The translations under genes were made by a program, and so were the position numbers. This document shows, piece after piece, positions 35,101 to 44,000 of a stretch of DNA of 64,000 nucleotides. The DNA is taken from positions 4,934-68,933 of the forward strand of contig DASZNF010000107.1 in assembly GCA_035551355.1 (NCBI GenBank), given 5' to 3'. Position 1 is the stretch's first letter. Each line of letters begins with the position of its first letter. The notes under the pieces were generated by a model. The model did not search any database and was not told the origin of the DNA. It saw only the letters and a program-made list of their open reading frames with translations. The DNA comes from DATATV01 sp035551355 (GTDB taxonomy: Bacteria; Actinomycetota; Actinomycetes; Mycobacteriales; Pseudonocardiaceae).

Positions 35101-36051
35101 ATGACGGAGGCGGCGCGGATGGCCGCGGCCGACCCGGCCGGGCGGTTCAGCGGCCAGGACGTGCCGGTCGGCGTCGACGGGATCCCGCACGGCCAGCCGG
35201 TCCTGGACCGGCTGGTCGGTTTGCTGGACCTGGAGCGGATCGAGGAGAACATCTTCCGCGGCGTCAGCCCGGCCGAGTCGCCGGTGCGCGTGTTCGGCGG
35301 GCAGGTGGCCGGCCAGGCGCTGGTCGCGGCCGGCCGCACGGTGCCGGCCGAGCGCCGGGTGCACTCGCTGCACGCCTATTTCATCCGGGGCGGTGATCCG
35401 CGCATCCCGATCGTGTACGAGGTGGACCGGATCCGGGACGGGCGCTCGTTCACCACCCGGCGGGTGACCGGCATCCAGCGCGGCAAGGCGATCTTCGCGC
35501 TGTCCGCGTCGTTCCAGTTGGACCAGCCCGGAGTGGAGCACGCCGAGTCGATGCCGGACGTGCCGGCGCCGGACAGTCTGCTCACCTACGGCGAGCAGAC
35601 CGCGGGACTGCGGGCCCGGCTGGGCATCTCCGCGGCCGTGCTGCCCCGGCCGATCGACATCCGGTACGTCACCGAGCCGCCCTGGGTGTCCCGGGAGAAG
35701 GGGCCGCGCGCGGACGCCCGCAACCAGGTGTGGATGCGCGCCGACGGCACCCTGCCCGACGACCAGCTGCTGCACGTGTGCGTGCTGACCTACGCCTCGG
35801 ACATGACACTGCTGGACGCGCCGCTGGCCCGGCACGGCGTGTACTGGGACCTGGACAAGGTGGTCGGCGCCAGCCTGGATCACGCGCTGTGGTTCCACCG
35901 GCCGTTCCGGGCCGACGAGTGGTTTCTCTACGACTGCGAATCGCCCACCGCCTCGGGTTCGCGCGGGCTGGCCACCGGGCGGTTCTTCGCCCAGGACGGC
36001 ACACTGATCGCGACCGTGGTGCAGGAGGGCCTGTTGCACATCTCGCAGTGA
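35101..36051 (+). CDS. tesB: acyl-CoA thioesterase II
   Basis: 316 residues, double hotdog fold. Signatures: FGGQVAGQALVAAGRT, HSLHAYFIRGGDPRIPIVYEVDRIRDGRSFTTRRV, LDHALWFHRPFRADEWFLYD with the catalytic Asp, and the C-terminal QDGTLIATVVQEGLLH with the catalytic Gln. It hydrolyses medium- and long-chain acyl-CoA. The N-terminus has about 25 extra residues (MTEAARMAAADPAGRFSG); an ATG further in (35119) is an alternative. GGGAGGGG immediately before 35101 favours the chosen start. Located behind pyk, probably co-transcribed. Confidence 0.95.
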   Translation: MTEAARMAAADPAGRFSGQDVPVGVDGIPHGQPVLDRLVGLLDLERIEENIFRGVSPAESPVRVFGGQVAGQALVAAGRTVPAERRVHSLHAYFIRGGDPRIPIVYEVDRIRDGRSFTTRRVTGIQRGKAIFALSASFQLDQPGVEHAESMPDVPAPDSLLTYGEQTAGLRARLGISAAVLPRPIDIRYVTEPPWVSREKGPRADARNQVWMRADGTLPDDQLLHVCVLTYASDMTLLDAPLARHGVYWDLDKVVGASLDHALWFHRPFRADEWFLYDCESPTASGSRGLATGRFFAQDGTLIATVVQEGLLHISQ

Positions 36052-36056
36052 CCGCG

Positions 36057-36083
36057 CACCGATATATCGGTAATATATCGGTG
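36057..36083. promoter_or_regulatory. CACCGATATAT-n5-ATATATCGGTG palindrome upstream of the SIP gene
   Basis: A perfect 11-bp inverted repeat with a 5-base spacer in the tesB-SIP gap, also readable as two direct ATATATCGGT units. It is the most AT-rich symmetric element nearby and sits just upstream of the iron box. The binding protein is unknown. Confidence 0.7.
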
Positions 36084-36097
36084 ACAGGGCGGTAAGG

Positions 36098-36116
36098 TTA
36101 GGGAAGCCTGACTTTA
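36098..36116 (+). promoter_or_regulatory. IdeR/DmdR iron box upstream of the SIP gene
   Basis: TTAGGGAAGCCTGACTTTA agrees with 14 of 19 positions of the actinobacterial iron-box consensus TTAGGTTAGSCTAACCTAA. It ends 25 bases before the GTG of a siderophore-interacting protein gene, a typical iron-repressed target. Confidence 0.78.
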
Positions 36117-36141
36117 CTCGATTACTGACTGGGAGGGTGCA

Positions 36142-36903
36142 GTGGCAGATCGACCCGCACGCAAGAACCGCCCGACGCTCACCCTGGCGGTGCGCCGCAC
36201 CGAACAGCTGAGCGCACACCTGATCCGTGTCGTGCTCGGCGGCGAAGACCTGGCGAAATTCGCCGACAACGGATTCACCGACAAGTACGTCAAGCTCCAG
36301 TTCGCGGACAACCGGCGGACCTACACGGTGCGCTCGTTCGACCCGGAAGCCGGCGAGCTGACCATCGACTTCGTCTACCACGGCGACGAGGGCCTGGCCG
36401 GACCATGGGCGGCCAACGCCAAGCCCGGCGACGAGCTCACCTTCGCCGGCCCCGGTGGCGCCTACGCCCCGGCCCCCGAAGCCGACTGGCACCTGCTGGT
36501 CGGCGATGAGAGCGCGCTGCCCGCCATCGGCGCGGCCCTGGAGGCCATCCCGGCCGGGGTGCCGGTGCGCGCGTTCATCCAGGTCGCCAACCCGGCCGAG
36601 GAGCTGAAGCTGGATACCGCCGCGGACGCCACCATCACCTGGCTGCACCGCGACTCCGGTGACGGCGACCTGGTCGGCGCGGTGCGCGGGCACGAGTTCG
36701 CGCCCGGCACAGTGCAGGCGTTCGTGCACGGCGAGGCCGGATTCGTGGCCGAACTGCGCCGGCACCTGTTCACCGAGCGTGGCCTGCCCCGCGCGCTGGT
36801 TTCCGTGTCCGGCTACTGGCGCCGGGGCAAGAACGAGGACGGTTGGCAGGCCGAGAAGGCCGAAACCCGGCGCGCCGAGGAGGCCACCGGGGCCGCGCGT
36901 TGA
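36142..36903 (+). CDS. siderophore-interacting protein (FAD-dependent ferric-chelate reductase)
   Basis: 253 residues from GTG, with GGGAGGGTGC just upstream. The FAD-binding motif RTYTVRSFD lies near residue 58, followed by GPAGPWA-type phosphate contacts (GLAGPWAANAKPGDELTFAGPGG). The SIP domain follows (LLVGDESALPAIGAALEAIP, FVHGEAGFVAELRRHL and the C-terminal SVSGYWRRGKNEDGW). This is the ViuB/YqjH family that releases iron from ferric siderophores in the cytosol using NADPH. The iron box and a second palindrome upstream indicate repression by iron plus another signal. Confidence 0.94.
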   Translation: MADRPARKNRPTLTLAVRRTEQLSAHLIRVVLGGEDLAKFADNGFTDKYVKLQFADNRRTYTVRSFDPEAGELTIDFVYHGDEGLAGPWAANAKPGDELTFAGPGGAYAPAPEADWHLLVGDESALPAIGAALEAIPAGVPVRAFIQVANPAEELKLDTAADATITWLHRDSGDGDLVGAVRGHEFAPGTVQAFVHGEAGFVAELRRHLFTERGLPRALVSVSGYWRRGKNEDGWQAEKAETRRAEEATGAAR

Positions 36904-37130
36904 CCCATTCGGGGTGAACCGGGCGCGACCACCCGGCGGCGCGGTGGCGGCCGAGGGGCTTCGTCAAGATGAAGCTTCACGATTCAGCGCATTGGCGCAG
37001 TGACTACGGGAAACGGGGAACGCCGCAGGCGTTGTGGTGCCCCCGGGGTGAGCTCGGCCTCCTGGCGCGTCGTTTCGGATGGAATGTGATCTGCCGGTTG
37101 GGTCGTTAGACTCCGGAAACTCCGGTTCTT

Positions 37131-37156
37131 GCTCGCGCGGGCGTGTCCGCGCGAGC
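37131..37156. repeat. 10-bp hairpin in the SIP-Uma2 spacer
   Basis: GCTCGCGCGG (37131-37140) and CCGCGCGAGC (37147-37156) are perfect inverted copies with a 6-base loop, in the 300-base spacer 36904-37205. It may end the SIP transcript, although it lies 228 bases after the stop. Nothing else is recognised in this spacer. Confidence 0.5.
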
Positions 37157-37205
37157 GCCCGACTGTCGCGAGTGTCGTTGAGGCAGGTCAGGAAGGGAAC
37201 GCACC

Positions 37206-37547
37206 ATGGGGGTAGTTCCTGTTTCTCCCCAGGGCAGGCCACTGACCTGGGCTGATCTGGAGACGTTTCCCGATGACGGGTACCGGTATGAGCTGGTCGA
37301 CGGGGCGTTGCTGATAAGCCCATCTCCCCGTCCGGTGCATCAGCGCGTGGTGGCTCGCCTACTCGGCGCGCTCACGCCCGGGTGCCCACGGGACTGGGAG
37401 GTGCTCCCCGCCCCGGTGGACGTCGTCCTGGCCGACGACACCGTGCTCATTCCGGACGTGGTCATCGGGTTTCAGCGCAGAGCCGGCTTTCAGCGCAGGC
37501 CGAGCCCGAACACCGCCAGCGAGCCGACCCCGATGACCAGGCAGTAG
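37206..37547 (+). pseudogene. Uma2-family (DUF820) endonuclease, C-terminally truncated
   Basis: The frame opens with a Uma2 start: LTWADLETFPDDGYRYELVDGALLISPSPRPVHQRVVARLLGAL, then VDVVLADDTVLIPDVVIG to about residue 88. Uma2 proteins are usually about 180-190 residues, and the rest of the PD-(D/E)xK fold should follow. Here, after VVIGFQRRAGFQRR, the frame enters the antisense of the uppP end and stops. An 11-base direct repeat, TTTCAGCGCAG, marks the junction (near 37470 and 37488). The gene is therefore broken and probably nonfunctional. A start ribosome site GGAAGGGAACGC is intact. Confidence 0.8.
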
Positions 37548-38476
37548 ATGGCGAACGGGGTCAGCGTGCGGGTCTCGAAGTAGTTGGTCAGGAACCGCAC
37601 CGAGAAGTACGCGCCGACGCCGGCGAAGATGCTGCCCACCACGGCCGGGCCCAGCGAGCCGGACATCTCCGGCTTGAGCAGGTCGGGAATCTTGAACAGG
37701 CCGGCCGCGGCGATCACCGGGGTGGCCAGCAGGAAGGCGAACCGGGCCGCGTCCTCGTGCTTGAGCCCGCGGGTCAGGCCACCCACGATGGTGATGCCCG
37801 AACGGCTGATACCGGGCAGCAGCGCGAAGATCTGGCAGGCGCCGATGGCGATCGCCTCGCCCCAGGCCAGTTTGGACAGCCGCACGTCGATCAGCTGCTC
37901 GGTGCTCACCGCCCCCATCGGGGTGGTCTCGTCGTCGGCCACCACCGGGATGACCGTGGTCTCGTCGTCCGGGCTGGGTGGCCGGCGCAGCGCGTTGAGG
38001 AACTCCTCGTCGTCGGCCCGGTTGCGCTGCATGCGTTCCACCGCGAACAGCACCGCGCCGTTGAGGGCAAGGAAGATGGCTGCGGGCACCGGTTTGCCCA
38101 GGTCTTCGCGCATGATCTTGTCCAGCGCCAGCCCGGCGATGCCCACCGGGATGGTGGCCACCACCAGCAGCACCGCCAGGCGCTCGTCCGGCGACTGGAT
38201 GGAGCGGTAGCGGATGGCGGTGAACAGGCCCCTGACGATGCGGACCCAGTCTTTCCAGAAGAAGATGACCAGCGCCGCGGCGGTGGCCACGTGCATGGCG
38301 ACCAGCACGTCCAGGTAGGGCGAGCCGGGCACGCTCATGCTCAGGTCGTGCGCCCAGGTGCCGCCGATCAACGCCGGGACGATCACGCTGTGCCCCAGGC
38401 TGGACACCGGGAACAGCTCGCTGACCCCTTGCAACAGACCGATGAAGATCGCCTCGGGATAGGTCAGTGCGGACAT
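37490..38476 (-). CDS. uppP: undecaprenyl-diphosphate phosphatase
   Basis: 328 residues from the ATG at 38474-38476. It recycles the C55 lipid carrier of cell-wall synthesis and confers bacitracin tolerance. Signatures are LLQGVSELFPVSSLGHSVIVPAL near the N-terminus and ALLPGISRSGITIVGGLTRGL near residue 215. About eight membrane segments are seen. Family members are usually about 270-280 residues; the extra length is an acidic loop (residues about 140-185) with two DDETT motifs, between the two signature halves. The stop is at the deletion junction of the Uma2 remnant. Confidence 0.93.
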   Translation of the reverse strand: MSALTYPEAIFIGLLQGVSELFPVSSLGHSVIVPALIGGTWAHDLSMSVPGSPYLDVLVAMHVATAAALVIFFWKDWVRIVRGLFTAIRYRSIQSPDERLAVLLVVATIPVGIAGLALDKIMREDLGKPVPAAIFLALNGAVLFAVERMQRNRADDEEFLNALRRPPSPDDETTVIPVVADDETTPMGAVSTEQLIDVRLSKLAWGEAIAIGACQIFALLPGISRSGITIVGGLTRGLKHEDAARFAFLLATPVIAAAGLFKIPDLLKPEMSGSLGPAVVGSIFAGVGAYFSVRFLTNYFETRTLTPFAIYCLVIGVGSLAVFGLGLR

Positions 38477-38623
38477 CGACTCTCTCTCGGTTCGCCCTGG
38501 CCGGACGGGACGCCCGGATGTGCCGGGACCGAGGGTAGCGAGAGCGGGTTGGCGATGTTTTGGGGCATTGATGCAACCAGGCGCTGAGTCGCACGTCTGC
38601 ACTGGTGCGGGGAGAGCGAGGGG

Positions 38624-38670
38624 CACGACGGAACCGGCTCCGCATCGGGGGCGGTGCCGGTTCCGTCGTG
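38624..38670 (-). terminator. hairpin terminator after the second CxxC gene
   Basis: A perfect 15-bp stem, CACGACGGAACCGGC (38624-38638) with its complement (38656-38670) and a 17-base loop. It lies in the 342-base gap 38477-38818 and is oriented as the end of the leftward gene at 38819-39163, or as an insulator for uppP. No other feature is seen in this gap. Confidence 0.7.
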
Positions 38671-38818
38671 ATGCCGGACGACACGGTGGGGGGAGGCGTC
38701 GGGATGGCGCATCGCCCGGCAGGGGGAGCACCGGGGAGGCCCGGGCTCGTCTCGGGGATTTCTTTTTCCCGCCCGGCCGTCGGGGGAGGCCGGGTGAGTC
38801 TTGTGGGTCCGTTACGGA

Positions 38819-39163
38819 TCAGCCCGCGTGGCGCAGCCTGCGCAGCGCCGGCACCTGGTCGGTCTCCGGCTCCGCCGCACGCGCGTCCTCGGCGATCATC
38901 AGGCACAGGTGTGCGGTCAGGTAGGCCCGGCACGGTGAGGGCAGCTTGCGGCTGAAGCGTTTGCGCTTGCAGGTTGCGCAGCGACCCCGCTGGTCGGGGC
39001 GGTGCTCGTCGAGTAGCGCACGCAGGGCGGTGACCACCTTGGGCAGTTCCACCCGGGCGAGCGCGCGGACGGTCTCGTCGTCTCCGCGCTCGGCCTTGCG
39101 GACGAGGTCGCCCAGCCGGGAGTGCAGCGAACGGTCGAGTTGACCGAATAAAGAACTGGCCAT
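38819..39163 (-). CDS. small CxxC protein of an XRE/DUF397 module (copy B)
   Basis: 114 residues, no family name known. Helical N-terminus (MASSLFGQLDRSLHSRLGDLVRKAERGDD), then VVTALRALLDEHRPDQRGRCATCKRKRFSRKLPSPCRAYLTAHLCL. The CxxC...PC set suggests a zinc site. It shares motif order and position with the protein at 258-584: both are divergent from an XRE-DUF5753/DUF397 pair. Here the divergent spacer is 279 bases and contains five TGCA motifs. The function is unknown; a role linked to the regulator pair is an inference from the repeated arrangement. Confidence 0.8.
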   Translation of the reverse strand: MASSLFGQLDRSLHSRLGDLVRKAERGDDETVRALARVELPKVVTALRALLDEHRPDQRGRCATCKRKRFSRKLPSPCRAYLTAHLCLMIAEDARAAEPETDQVPALRRLRHAG

Positions 39164-39245
39164 GGGTTAACGTCAATCCCCTCTGTACGCCGTCTCGTGC
39201 AGCGCCGATGGGTCCGATCGGGGGTAGCATCTGGTCTGGCCCGCC

Positions 39246-39297
39246 GTGCACGTGCATAAGCAGCTTGCACTGGCAATTCCAGATCTGCAAGTTGCAC
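39246..39297. promoter_or_regulatory. TGCA-rich repeat cluster in the CxxC-B/XRE-B divergent spacer
   Basis: Five TGCA tetramers fall within about 50 bases, including the inverted pair CTTGCA (39264-39269) / TGCAAG (39286-39291) and the direct pair TTGCACTGG / TTGCACTAC. The cluster is a plausible operator for the divergent promoters. Confidence 0.45.
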
Positions 39298-39442
39298 TAC
39301 ACGAATGGATGACGGCGCTTGGCGATCGGCCGCTGGCCAATGAGACTGTCGGCCAGGCGGAGGGTGACGGGATACTCGTCACAGCCGGTGTCCAGTTGTC
39401 GTCGTCCAGGCCGGCGTCCGCCGCACGTGGAGGTGAAGGGCA

Positions 39443-40294
39443 ATGGTCCGGGGTCAGAGTCCGACGGTCAGGCGGCGACGCCTTGCCGCCGAGTTGCGGC
39501 GGCTGCGCGAGGCCGCCGAGATGACCATCGACGACGTTGCGGAGCGCCTGGAGTGCTCCGCGTCGAAGGTCAGCCGGATCGAGACCGGGCAGGTGGGCGT
39601 CACGCCCCGTGACGCCCGCGACATGCTGGAGCTCTACGGCGTGTCCGGCGAACCGCTGGAAGCTCTGGTGCAGTTGGCCAGGGACGCACGAAAGAAGGGC
39701 TGGTGGCACGCCTACAGCGAGGTGTTCAGCGGAGCCTTCGTCGGCCTTGAGGCCGAGGCGGCCACGCTGCGCAGCTATCAGGCGTTGCTGGTGCCCGGAC
39801 TGCTGCAAACCGAGGATTACATGCGCTCGGTGTTCCGCGCCGCCCGGCCGGACGCCACCGAGTCGGAGATCGAACGGCGGGTCGCGGCCCGGTTGGAGCG
39901 GCAGAAGCTGCTCGAGGACCTCGAGCAGCCGAAGTTCTGGACGGTGATCGACGAGGCGGTGCTGCACCGCCCGGTCGGTGGCGAGTCGGTCATGTGCGCG
40001 CAGTTGGTGCACCTGGCCAAGCTCGGTGCGTCGCTGCCGCAGGTCACCATCCAGATGCTGCCGTTCTCCGCCGGAGCGCATGCCGGAATGGAGGGGCCAT
40101 TCCTGATTCTCGGATTCCCGGAACAGGCCGATCCGGATGTTGTTTACGTGGAGAACACCACGGCAATGGGTTACCTGGAGGAGCCGGAGGACATCCTGCG
40201 GTACACCTTGATGTTCGATCATCTTCGTGCGTCGGCTTTGTCGCCGGATGCCACGTTGACCAGGATCTCCGAGGCAGCCGACCGGTTCGCCTGA
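39443..40294 (+). CDS. XRE-family transcriptional regulator with DUF5753 domain (copy B)
   Basis: 283 residues from ATG, with GGAGGTGAAGGG upstream. The HTH (LRRLREAAEMTIDDVAERLECSASKVSRIETGQVGVTPRD) spans residues about 12-60. The DUF5753 domain follows (LRSYQALLVPGLLQTEDYMRSV, TIQMLPFSAGAHAGMEGPFLIL and VVYVENTTAMGYLEEPEDI). It is paralogous to the regulator at 725-1603. It is followed after 27 bases by its DUF397 partner, and divergent from CxxC copy B. It is the WhiJ-like class implicated in development and antibiotic control in Streptomyces; the role here is not known. Confidence 0.92.
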   Translation: MVRGQSPTVRRRRLAAELRRLREAAEMTIDDVAERLECSASKVSRIETGQVGVTPRDARDMLELYGVSGEPLEALVQLARDARKKGWWHAYSEVFSGAFVGLEAEAATLRSYQALLVPGLLQTEDYMRSVFRAARPDATESEIERRVAARLERQKLLEDLEQPKFWTVIDEAVLHRPVGGESVMCAQLVHLAKLGASLPQVTIQMLPFSAGAHAGMEGPFLILGFPEQADPDVVYVENTTAMGYLEEPEDILRYTLMFDHLRASALSPDATLTRISEAADRFA

Positions 40295-40321
40295 CAACGG
40301 GGAATATCGAGAGGAGTGAGT

Positions 40322-40519
40322 GTGTCGGTTTCCGATTGGACCGCCGGTAACTGGCGTAAGAGTTCCTACAGTGGTGGTGGCAACGATTGTGTGGAAATCG
40401 CTGCCGCGCCGCGCCTGACCGCAGTGCGTGATTCGAAGAATCCGGATGGGCCGCGGCTGCACTTCACCGCGGCGGACTTCGCCGCCTTCCTGGAGGGTGC
40501 CAAGCACGAACTGGGCTGA
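40322..40519 (+). CDS. DUF397 protein
   Basis: 65 residues from GTG 40322, five bases after GAGAGGAG; a GTG at 40316 would add two residues but overlap the ribosome site. The sequence is the canonical single-block DUF397: WRKSSYSGGGNDCVEIAA, then AVRDSKNPDGPRLHFTAADFAAFL. It lies 27 bases behind the XRE-DUF5753 gene. Unlike the paralogue at 1587-1817 it has one WRKSSYS block. A 17-bp perfect hairpin follows the stop. Confidence 0.92.
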   Translation: MSVSDWTAGNWRKSSYSGGGNDCVEIAAAPRLTAVRDSKNPDGPRLHFTAADFAAFLEGAKHELG

Positions 40520-40553
40520 GTGCGGCCGCCGGACCCCGGCCGAACAAGAGCTC

Positions 40554-40594
40554 CACCGATGGCCACCCGGGCGCGATCCGGGTGGCCATCGGTG
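40554..40594. terminator. hairpin terminator after DUF397 copy B
   Basis: CACCGATGGCCACCCGG (40554-40570) pairs perfectly with 40578-40594 around a 7-base loop, 35 bases after the DUF397 stop. At 17 bp it is among the strongest hairpins in the window. Confidence 0.85.
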
Positions 40595-40672
40595 TGCCTG
40601 CGGTAGCTTTGCGGGCGCACCGAGGCCCGGTCTGGGGACCGGTTGAGGCGGTCCCGAGGCGGTATGAGGGCT

Positions 40673-40725
40673 GATCTGAGGCCCCTTACCCCCGATCTGA
40701 GGCCCCTTAGGCCGCGAGTAAGGGG
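40673..40725. repeat. direct repeat GATCTGAGGCCCCTTA x2 with following inverted copy
   Basis: GATCTGAGGCCCCTTA occurs at 40673-40688 and 40694-40709, 21 bases apart. TAAGGGG at 40719-40725 is the inverse of the CCCCTTA part, so either copy can form a stem with it. It lies between the DUF397 terminator and the small gene at 40817. A mutually exclusive hairpin switch or operator pair is possible. Confidence 0.6.
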
Positions 40726-40816
40726 TCTTCGCGGGCCTGCTTTAGGTGATCGTCCGATGCCAGACCCCCGGCCTCACCGGAAATCTCGCTCCCGTCACCG
40801 AGACAGGAGCGAGGAA

Positions 40817-41020
40817 ATGACCATGACGAACTGGACGCCGGAGAGCCTGAAGGCCGAATCCGAGTACCGGCGGGTGCAGCTGCACCGGCTGGCGGCGCAC
40901 CGCACGTCCCACGCCGATCGAATCGACGCCCGCACGACCGCGGATCCGCCCAAGGCGCGCACCGCGCACTGGTGGACCAGGTTGCGGCGGAGCGGATCGG
41001 GGGGCACCCAGGCCGCATAA
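40817..41020 (+). CDS. small hypothetical protein upstream of the LuxR regulator
   Basis: 67 residues from the ATG at 40817, preceded by GAGCGAGGAA. It is hydrophilic and basic (SLKAESEYRRVQLHRLAAHR, then HWWTRLRRSGSGG), with no membrane segment and no recognised domain. It ends 32 bases before the large LuxR-type regulator and could share its transcript. Tryptophan and arginine content of the tail suggests nucleic-acid or membrane contact, which is only a compositional guess. Confidence 0.55.
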   Translation: MTMTNWTPESLKAESEYRRVQLHRLAAHRTSHADRIDARTTADPPKARTAHWWTRLRRSGSGGTQAA

Positions 41021-41052
41021 GAATTCGGGCGCTGACGGGGATACGGGCGAGA

Positions 41053-44000
41053 ATGGAACTCGTGCCGAGACTGGGATCGGGAATACCGCTGGTGGGGCGC
41101 GCGGCCGAGATGCGTCGGCTGCGGGCCGCGCTGGCGTCCGCGACGAGCGGGACCGCGGCCGCGGTGCTGGTCAGCGGGGACGCCGGGGTGGGCAAGTCCC
41201 GGCTGTTCGCCGAACTGGCCGGGCCGGCCGGGCAGCAGGGCGCGCTGGTGCTCTCCGGGCGCTGCCTGGACGTGGGCGAGACCGGGCTGCCCTACCTGCC
41301 GTTCGTGGAGGCGCTGATCGAGCTGCGCCGGCACGACCCGGACCTGGTCGCCGCCCGGCCGGCGCTGGCCCGGTTGCTTCCCGGCGCCAGCCTGCCCGCG
41401 CTGGCCGAACCGGTGCCCGACGGTTTGCCGCCCGGGCGGCCCGGCCTGCAGGTGGAACGCGACCTCGGGCAGCTGCAGCTGTTCGACGCGCTGGTCGACC
41501 TGCTCACCGAGCTGGCCGAGCGGCAGTGTGTGGTGCTGGTCGTGGAGGACCTGCACTGGGCCGACTCGTCCACCCGGGACCTGTTGTCCTTCCTGCTGTC
41601 CCGGCTGCGCGGCCAGCGACTGCTGGTGCTGGCCAGCTACCGAGCCGACGACCTGCACCGCCGCCACCCGCTGCGCCCGCTGCTGGCCGAGCTGTTCCGG
41701 CTGCCCGCGGTGGAACGGGTGGAGTTGGGGCCCTTCGACGCGGCCGAGACCCGCCGGTTCGTGCTCGCCCTGGCCGAGGAGCCGGTGGACGACATGGTGA
41801 TCGACCTGATCGCGGAACGCTCGGAGGGCAACGCGTTCTTCGCCGAGGAGCTGATGGCCGCGGTCGCGGACAGCGGTGAGGGGATGCCCGGCGGTCTGGC
41901 CGATGTGCTGCTGGCCCGGATCGAGCGGTTGTCGCCGGCGGCACAGGACCTGGTAGGGCTGGTGTCGGTGGCCGGGCGGCGGGTGCGGCACGACCGGCTG
42001 CAGGGGGTGGCCCAGCAGGAGGGGCTGGACATCGACGAGCCACTGCGCGAGGCGGTGCAGCACAACGTGCTGGTGGTCGACGAGCCAACCGAGTCCTACG
42101 CGTTCCGGCACGCGCTGCTCTACGAGGCGGTCTACCACGAGCTGTTGCCCGGCGAGCGGGTGCGGCTGCACGCCAAGTACGCCAAGTACCTGGCGGCCGG
42201 TCCGCGCACCCGGGGCGTGGCCGCGGCGCTGGCCCACCACAGCGGGGAGAGCAACGATCTGCGCACCGCACTGGTGGCGTCGGTCGAGGCGGCCCGCGAG
42301 GCCGAGCGGGTGGGTGCGCCGGCGGAAGCGTTGCGGCACACCGAACGCGCGCTGCAGGTGTGGAACGCGGTACCGGCCGAGGACTGCCCGGCCGAGGTGG
42401 CCGGGGAGTTCGAGTTGTTGCGCTCGGCCAGTTTCCAGGCGGCCGCGTCCGGCCATCCGGAGCGGGCGGTGGCCTACGCGATGGCGGCAGTGCGCAAGCT
42501 GACCGACGAGGTCGAGCCCGAACAGGCCGCGCACACCTACCGCAGGCTGGCCCAGGCGCTGACCGGCGTGGAGGGGACGCGCGAGCAGACCGCGCAGGCC
42601 ATCGAGCGAGCCTGGCAACTGGTCCGCGACCGGCCGGCCGGCCAGCATCGGGCCTGGGTGCTGGCGGTTCGCGCGCAGATCCTGCGCCGCGACGATCCGG
42701 TCGAGGCCAGGGCGGCGGCCGAGGCCGCCATCGAGGATTCCCGGGCGGTCGGCGTGGTCGGCCCCGAGGCGGACGCCCTGGTCACCCTGGGCCTGCTGGA
42801 GAACCTCGACGGCCGCCCCGACGCCGCGGTGGATCGGCTCAACGAAGCGGTCGGCAAATCCTCCGACTCGCACGCGATCACCACCGAGTTGCGGGCCCGC
42901 TACTGCCTCTCGATGCACCTGCACGACCACGGCCGGCTCACCGAAGGGGCGCGTGCCGCGGCCGACGGAGTGAAGCGGGCCAAGGAGACCGGCGCCAACT
43001 GGAGCTCCTACGGCCTGGAGCTGCGCGTGATGGACGCGATCTGCCGGTACACGGTGGGCGATTGGGACGGCAGCGCCCTGGCCAGCGAACCGCCGATGCG
43101 GAGGGTGTCCGACGTGATCGTGGCCCGGATCGCGGCCACCGGACTGTTCGTGCTGGTGGGCCGAGGCCACTTCGCGGACGCCGACCGGGTGATCGCCGAA
43201 GCCTGGCCGTTGCGCAGGAACGAGGTCGAGGTCGCCCGCCACGTCGGCTATGCCGCAGCCGAACTCTCGTTGTGGCGCGGCGACCCGGCCACCACCGCCC
43301 AGTGGGTGGCCGCGACTCGAGCCGAACTGGCCCGCGACGACTTCCCATGGATGCTGGGCCAGGTCCGGCTGGCCGCCTGGGGCGTGGCCGCGCAGGCCGA
43401 ACTGGCCCGCAAGGCCCGCCGCACCCGAGACTCGGAAGCCGAGGCCGCGGCCGTGGCCGACGCAGACGAATTGCTGGACCTGGCCAGGAAAGTCATCGAA
43501 CACTCCCGCCCCTGGAGCGGCACCCTGGGTCCGGAGGCCCGTGGCTGGCTGGCCATGGCCGAAGCCGAACGAACCCGCCTCGACGGCCCCGGCGACGTGG
43601 CTGCCTGGCAGGCCGCGGTCGACGAATTCGGCTACGGACACCACTACCAGCAATCAATAGCCCGGCTCCGCTACGCGGAAGCCTTGCTGGGCAACGACAA
43701 TCGCGCCGAGGCCACCGAACAACTGGCCCAGGCGGCCAAAGTGGCCGAGCACCTGTCCGCGGCACCGCTGTCGGCCGCCCTGTCCGAACTGGCCAAACGC
43801 GGTCGCCTGACCGTGCCCGGCGTGATCGAGCCCCGAGACCACGTCGACCCCTTCACCCCACGCGAACGCGCCGTGCTCACCCTGGTCGCGGCCGGTCGGA
43901 CCAACCGCCAGGTCGGCGAGGAGCTCTACATCAGCGAGAAGACGGTCAGCGTCCACCTGTCCCGGATCATGACCAAACTCGGCGCCAACCGCCGAGCCGA

